Assembly: GCA_030765065.1 (NCBI GenBank)
Contig: CM060986.1
Coordinates: 80,717,573-80,781,572, forward strand
Length of the DNA: 64,000 bases
Reading direction: 5' to 3'
Origin: Deroplatys truncata
Taxonomy: Eukaryota; Arthropoda; Insecta; Mantodea; Mantidae
Below the pieces are notes generated by a model. The model searched no databases. It was given only the letters and a program-made list of their open reading frames with translations, and had not been told where the DNA came from. Shown here one piece after another: positions 58,205 to 64,000 of the stretch (within the stretch, counting starts at the first letter, position 1; the number at the start of each line of letters is the position of its first letter). The position numbers and the translations under genes were made by a program.

Positions 58205-58925
58205 TCTAAAAAATACATTTTTTAGAAAAAGATCGTGCGCGCGAAGTGTGAACAGCTTAACTTGAAAACGAAAAGTTGAATAATACCAAACTAGGTATTT
58301 AAATTCAGTAAGTTCCAAAGACGCCATACGAAGATTTTTAAGAAAATCCACCAACACAAACTAAGCTTTACATGGGACACTTTTCGAAATTTTTCATTTT
58401 TTAAAACTGACTAAGGATTTTGATTATAATACCATATATTAAAGATATTTATATTACAAATAAAACGTAAATCTCGAATTTTCTGGGAATAACCTGCGGG
58501 TCCTCTTCATTCGGAAGGAATTTTGTGTTAGACGAAAACATACTACCAAAAAGTGTAGATTTCTTTAAAATATCCAACTTATTTCAAATAACTTTTTGTG
58601 GAATTAGCCATTTCGCAGATAACTTATTAATTATTCGATTTGTACAATACTTTGCGTTCTTTTCAAGTCCTCGATTTTTAGTTGTTCCTCGCGATTGCAT
58701 GGAAACATTATGGAATTTTAAGGCCAGTACATAACTCCCAGTTCCAAAACATGTGACTATCGCAATTCCCTTTGTACTGTAACAAATGTGTAATGTGGCT
58801 GTCTCTGTTCATCGATTAAAATTAAATAGATAAGCAAGTTAACTTTCGTGAGAATAACTTTTACACCCACTAATAAACGATAGAGGTAGTGAAAATTACG
58901 TGAATATAACATCAGATTTTTATAA
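58205..58925 (-). repeat. Family A remainder
   Basis: TTTTTTAGAAAAAGATCGTG, then TTTAAATTCAGTAAGTTCC, TTACATGGGACACTTTTCG and TATTACAAATAAAACGTAAA, followed by a segment like that at 14.6 and 34.8 kb (GGAATTTTAAGGCCAGTACA) ending near TGAATATAACATCAG. Confidence 0.6.
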
Positions 58926-58929
58926 TTTC

Positions 58930-59520
58930 GTTTATATTGCAACACTCTAGATATGTACCACTGTTATTCCTTCCCTTCAGGCTTATTTAAAGTTACAATA
59001 TCCACTTGCAAGTCAAGTGGGTTACTTTTGTTACCATTCTGTAATAATAAAGGTTATTCCACTTCTAAAATGAAGTGAACACCGTGGAGAAATGTTTATG
59101 CTGTCAATAGCTTTTAGATTCTTCTTATAAAAACTTTCGAGAAGTGTTACAATGACAATAGAATTTTCCGAAGGTGACGACTCTTAAAATACTGTGGATA
59201 GACTGCGTAGATAACCCTTCGGTGGTTTGTAGTGATGGATATTAATTCATTTTTATTAAGTCACTTAGTAGACTTTACAAATGTAGCAAAATATTACCAT
59301 CACTATTAATCCGTCTATTAATTGTTTTTTAAAAAAAATTATATTTCTACTTTTGTTGCTGAATTTAGTTCGATTTATAGACAGATTATGTTTTTTGGTT
59401 GGCAGCACTGACCGGGATGCATAATAAGTTGCGCGCGAACTGATTGTACGTAAATATCGTAACTCAGTAGTGGACGAACATTCCGAGTGTAACACATTAG
59501 TTGCGCACAAATATTTCGTA
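58930..59520. other. No gene seen
   Basis: AT-rich; no supportable feature. Confidence 0.35.
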
Positions 59521-59523
59521 TTA

Positions 59524-60811
59524 TGAGGGGCACTATTTATATTTTGAGCCTAATAATTAAAACAAAGTAATTTTGGATTGAAAACTGCTTTATTGTTTTT
59601 CAAAATATTCTCCTTTATAATCAATACAGTTTTACATCCGTTTGAACCATTTGTCAAAGCATTTATTCCAGTCTTTTTGAAACACCTCCAAAACATGGTT
59701 TTTGAAGGCATCAACGGCTTCTTTTGCCAACGAAAACCGTTGTTCACGCAATTTATTCTTGATGTTCGGGAACAAAAAGAAATCATTGGGTGCCAAATAC
59801 GGACTGTATGGCGGATGACCCATCAATTCGACTTTTGAGCCTTCAAATACTCAGTTGTTAGACGAGATGTGTGTGCGCTCGCATTGTCTTGATGAAGAAT
59901 TATTCTACGGTTATTGTTGGTTTTTCTTACTTTACCGAAGGCTTCCGGCAAACAAATGGTTTGTACCATTCGGTATTGACTGTTTTACGTTCCTCTAAAG
60001 ACACAGTTGCCACATGGCCAGTTTTGCTGAAAAAGCAGGCGACCATTTGCTTCGAAGTGCTACGAGTGCGAACAACTTTTGTTGGATTTGCTTCATCTTG
60101 AAACACCCATACAGTCGACTGCTGTTTACGTTCCGGCTAATACGCATAGATCCATGATACGTCCCCTGTTGCAATTCTATATGCGTCTTTTGAGGCACCG
60201 CCATTGTATTTCTTGAGCATTTTTGTACACCAATCGACACGAGCATCTTTTTGAGATTGCGTCAAATTATGTGGGATCCAACGAGAGCAAACCTTTTCAC
60301 AGCTAAATAATCATGAAATATTTTATATATGCTGGTGGAACAAATGCCTAGGGTTGCCTCAATTTCACAATATATTGCATGACGATCTTTCATTATTATG
60401 TTTTGCACAGCATCAATGTTTCTGGGATAACAACTGATTTTGGACGACCTTCACGAACTTCATCATTGAGCAAACGGAGGCCACGATTAAATTCGTTAAA
60501 CCAGTGTTTCACAGCGGCAAAGGATGGAGCTTCGTTGCCAAATGTGGAAGTTAGTTGATCGATGCACTCTTGTCTTGATGATCCACGTCGAAGGTCGTAA
60601 TAAATCATAGCACGAACATTTTCAGGAGTTAATTCCATGTTTTTGTTGACACACAATGTTCAAGTTAGTGTAAACAAAACAAATGACGCTCTATTGATAA
60701 CATCTTTGAAGTATATTATGGTAAAGAATATCTAACTTTCCATTGGAAACGTCAGATGGCACCTACAACATTCAGGGTTGCCAAGGCTCAAAATATAAGT
60801 AGTGCCCCTCG
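59524..60811 (-). mobile_element. mariner element, copy 2
   Basis: 1288 bp with terminal inverted repeats (GGGGCACTATTTATATTTTG left; CAAAATATAAGTAGTGCCCC right) and TA at both edges (59522-59523 and 60812-60813). Its sequence is very close to the copy at 30.1-31.4 kb throughout. Confidence 0.93.
59590..60638 (-). pseudogene. mariner transposase, copy 2, inactive
   Basis: The N-terminal 80 codons are intact: MELTPENVRAMIYYDLRRGS, ECIDQLTSTFGNEAPSF, WFNEFNRG and EGRPKSVV (helix-turn-helix region). A frameshift near 60425 and further shifts follow; ARVDWCTKM, GDVSWIY (normally GDESWIY), STSKQMVACFF and, in shifted frames, the DNASAHTS box can be followed. Thirty-four residues separate that Asp from the one in APNDFF, so the enzyme was DD34D. 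It is better preserved at the N-terminus than copy 1. Confidence 0.88.
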
Positions 60812-60813
60812 TA

Positions 60814-62030
60814 ATGAATCACTATATAATTGAGCGGTAACATTGAACAGTTTCAAAGTGTTCATTGAATATGTTTGTTACACTGATCATGTCGATACTA
60901 GAGCTGTTATATCGTATAAGTTGAGAAGTAGATTCAGTTACAGTTGGGTGGTATCCTCGAAGGTACTTTTGTTGAGAATATGACCAGCTTTCAACCAAAC
61001 TGAGAAAATGTGAGCAAGTTTGCCGATTTAGTAAATAATTTCATTGCTGATTCATTATTTTGTCTCGAGCGTTCGGCTTCGGATACAGCTACTTCTAACA
61101 AAGCCACAAACATATGAAAAACGTTCCATAAAGTTTTTTATATTAATTTTGACTATGCACATTTTCATATTTCTAAATTCGTTGACGGCATCATTCAGAC
61201 ACAAACAATTACATATATTAAAATCAATGACAGAAAATATTTTCCCAGATGAATCCTACATAAATAAAAGGGAAACAATGTACTGAAGAACTCATTAATA
61301 AATACATACATAGAGTATTAGGAGAATTATTTTTAAAGAGAGTTTCGTACTGTTATAGGAAAATGTGAATACAAAACGTGTACCAACTCCGTGGTACGAT
61401 ATGGTTTATTCCTAGTAAGATTAACTGCAGATTTAACAATACCTGCCAACGACGAACTGCGCAGAGTGTCTTAAGCCTCTATAAAACGGGAAGGGAAATG
61501 CTGCAAAAATGCAATTCTGCGCACAACTGCTGCACAAAAATCAGGTACATTAACCGTGCGTTCAATAGATGAAATCACCAAATATCTAGAAATGTATCAC
61601 TAGGATGGAGTTAGTTACGTGCAAGATGAGGAATCACGTCAGTTGGTTACACGAAAAACCGACTTTAGTACCAACATGCACTTATGGGGGTAAAAAAGCA
61701 TCGCATATGTTGGAAAATCACAAACGGCTCGGAAATAACTTGCAATTGAGAAAACTTAAAAATACAACAACGCATACTTCGAAAAGAGATAATATTAAGA
61801 AGAAAGTTACCCCATTTATTCCGACGTAAGGCTTGTCTCTATATAAGTGCGAAACTTTAACGAAAGATATAACACCATGCTTTATTCGTTACGTCAGTAT
61901 CCTATGTAATACATGAAAATAAACATCTTCCAACTAAGAGATTGGTTGGGGGCGACGGAGCATAGCATCATTGAAATACGCTGGATTTATATATGAGCAA
62001 GCTTTGGTATTTATCTAAAATCTGGTTTTT
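60814..62030. other. No gene seen
   Basis: Two short + frames (61378-61572, 61605-61829) are lysine/arginine-rich but show no domain. Confidence 0.35.
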
Positions 62031-62032
62031 AA

Positions 62033-62945
62033 GTTACATTTTTACTTTCTCTACTACGTATAGTAAGTAGGGAAGTACTGTATTCCAACAACAAATTTAT
62101 TCGATACCGAGATTTCACCGGAAATATATGTTTTGAGACATGGAACATGTCCGTGTGTGTCTGTGAACAGCATAACTCAGAAACGAAGGATAAACACCAA
62201 ACTTGATATTTAGGTTCAGTATCTTCCAGAGATGCGACACGAAGGTTTTCAAGAAAATCCCCCCACCCCAGATTACCCTTTACATGGAACATTTTTCGAA
62301 AATTTTAATTTTCTCAAAAATGGTTCTAACAACTTTGTTTAAAATATCATATGTTTAAGATATTTTCATGACAAATGAAATGTATATCTTGAATGTCTCC
62401 AAAAGTATTCTTCATTGTGAATGACTTTTGCATAACTGGTAAAACATAAGAGATAGAAACAATTTTACTACACCAAAAATGTGCATCGCGTTAAAATACA
62501 CAATTTATGTCATATAGATTTTTGTTGTTGAGTGAACCATTTTCGAAGATATTGCTTGTTATTCCCTTAAATCTTCCAATACTTATACTTTTTCTCAAAT
62601 GGGAATTCGTTATTCATATTTTTGTCTTGGATAAGCAAAGAGTATTAATCTGTGGCAAAGAGAATGGTGCTGCACATTGCAACCAGCTATTAACAGTAAT
62701 GTCTATGCTTAAAGGCTACTGTATTTCTATATTGCCCTTGCAAATACAAACAAGGGGAACATAGTAGGCCTGAAGCGATAGTCAAATATTTTTAGAACTG
62801 GTCGCTATGTATAGAATGTAATTCTCTTTGCATGTCAAAAGATCGTTTCTGCAAATGTTTATCTCGATTAACATGAAATAGATAGAGAATAAGAGTTTGT
62901 AAAAATAGTTTGTACAAGAGTAGAGAAAGTCATGTGAGTGTAACA
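62033..62945 (-). repeat. Family A dispersed repeat, near full length
   Basis: Reads on the minus strand from GTGTTACACTCACATGACTT to the terminus TACGTAGTAGAGAAAGTAAA. Both ends carry ACTTTCTCTACT preceded by GTTACA-type text (GTGTTACACTC at one end, AGTTACATTTTT at the other), the best example here of terminal inverted repeats in this family. Confidence 0.82.
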
Positions 62946-63640
62946 CTTCAGATTTTTCAGAGAAATACACAGACAGAGTAGACATTCAACACAGTCCTCG
63001 ACTACTGGAAGTTCACTTCTTCGTGAATACCAATCAGGAAGTAGCGAGACAGTCAAACCTAACACCATCTCCCCTACCGCTAAAAAAAAAGGCTGCACTA
63101 CAAAGTACCTTATTAAGTGTTGGCGTGTCCTAGGTATACTGTTCAAGTTAAATAGTTCATGTGTGAACTGAGTAGGAGATCAGCTTTCGCTGCTGATGGG
63201 CCAGCGAGTTCTCGTGTTGTAATCCTAAGATTACAAGAAGGACTCTGCGATCCTACAGCAAATTGTATAATATTTTGCAGCCCAGAGCCTACTTTCGTTT
63301 TTAAAATTGAGCGTTAACGCGGGAACGAGCGACCTACGTAATGGATGGACCCGAGTCATTTGTTCTGCGTCAACTATAGCAATAGGGTCATCATCTACGA
63401 GCGTACTCCAATCTCGCATGAGCGGGACTATCAGGACTTGAAAAAGATGGAGTTTTCAGCGGACGGTATCCTGGATATGTCCCTTATAACCTATTTAGGC
63501 TGGAAAGATGCATTTGTGTTACAATTAACAAGACTGTAGTTGAAGAGATTAAAATATATCAGAAGAAATGATAGAGCCATGTTAAAGAATGCTTCGTGAC
63601 AGCACCAAGAGTTAATGTAATGTAACAAACAAGAACACCA
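62946..63640. other. No gene seen
   Basis: A 64-codon + frame at 63345 and its minus counterpart have no recognised motif. Confidence 0.35.
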
Positions 63641-64000
63641 TTTGCTTTTTTTGGTGGGGGCGGCCCCACATCCGCCGACCCCGGTGACGATCATCCTCAG
63701 GGGCTACATCGTCTTCCCATGCTGTCAGTATCTAAAATGCAGCTAAGGGGGGTGCTTTGTTAGTAGTGACATGCTGGTGCGTGTTGGGTGAAGTGAGTTA
63801 GATGTTCGGGTTCCGCGGAAGCACCCCGGTTAGTAAAGTTAAGCTACTGTTGCGAGCATGCAGAACATGCAAGCGTGTCAGGTGGGGCTTTACCGGCGCA
63901 AGCCATGGCGAGCCCTGGCCGGCGCTCGGTGGTTAGTACGGGTTAGGTTATGGTGGTAATGCTAGGGATGCGTTAAGGAGCTTCGGCTTAAAAACCAAAT
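63641..64000. other. GC-rich segment of unknown nature, cut by the window end
   Basis: GC content rises sharply (GGTGGGGGCGGCCCCACATCC, GGTTCCGCGGAAGCACCCCG, GGCGAGCCCTGGCCGGCGCT). No long frame is open. It could be the 5' untranslated part of a non-LTR element or a gene promoter; nothing decides this inside the window. Confidence 0.3.

Overview
This window is animal nuclear DNA, almost certainly from an insect with a large, AT-rich, transposon-dense genome. The key evidence is four spliced exons on the + strand that encode the C-terminal third of the odorant receptor co-receptor Orco, a protein known only from insects. Long introns (5.3, 4.4 and 13.3 kb) and several tRNA-derived SINE copies would fit a large-genome hemimetabolous insect (for example Polyneoptera), but the order cannot be fixed from sequence alone. 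No operons, CRISPR arrays or bacterial genes are present.

Layout. 0-21.8 kb has no Orco exon that I could recognise and is repeat-rich: several copies of a ~0.85 kb non-coding repeat (called family A here), a pogo/Tigger-like remnant (1.86-2.4 kb), a leader-like fragment with 50-bp repeats (3.8 kb), a small minus-strand three-exon gene model (4.77-5.3 kb), two arrays of a degenerate ~140-bp repeat (6.0-6.4 and 7.2-7.9 kb), a LINE RNase H fragment (8.4-8.8 kb) and a clean 4 x 118-bp minisatellite (19.94-20.41 kb). 21.8-45.25 kb is the 3' part of Orco. Intron 1 holds a 245-bp MITE-like element, intron 2 a Tc1-like element split by a mariner element, and intron 3 an inverted pair of LTR-like segments with ~1 kb arms, a decayed reading frame of unknown origin (38.2-39.4 kb), SINE pieces and a 1.23-kb Tc1-like element with clear terminal inverted repeats. 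45.25-64 kb, downstream of Orco, holds a DDE transposase fragment, a LINE RNase H fragment, a SINE with perfect 15-bp target-site duplications, a second copy of the same mariner family (59.5-60.8 kb), more family A copies and a GC-richer end of unknown nature.

Orco is the only confidently functional host gene. Its product pairs with ligand-binding odorant receptors to form heteromeric cation channels in olfactory neuron dendrites. Everything else is mobile DNA or its remains, and every recognised transposase or RNase H reading frame carries stops, frameshifts or truncation. The most unusual items are the large inverted repeats (intron 3 and 15.87-16.66 kb), the repeated primer-binding-site-like motifs, family A itself, the degenerate 140-bp satellite, the 118-bp minisatellite, and the two unidentified coding-like stretches at 4.8-5.3 and 38.2-39.4 kb. 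Coordinates of diverged repeats are approximate, being read by eye.
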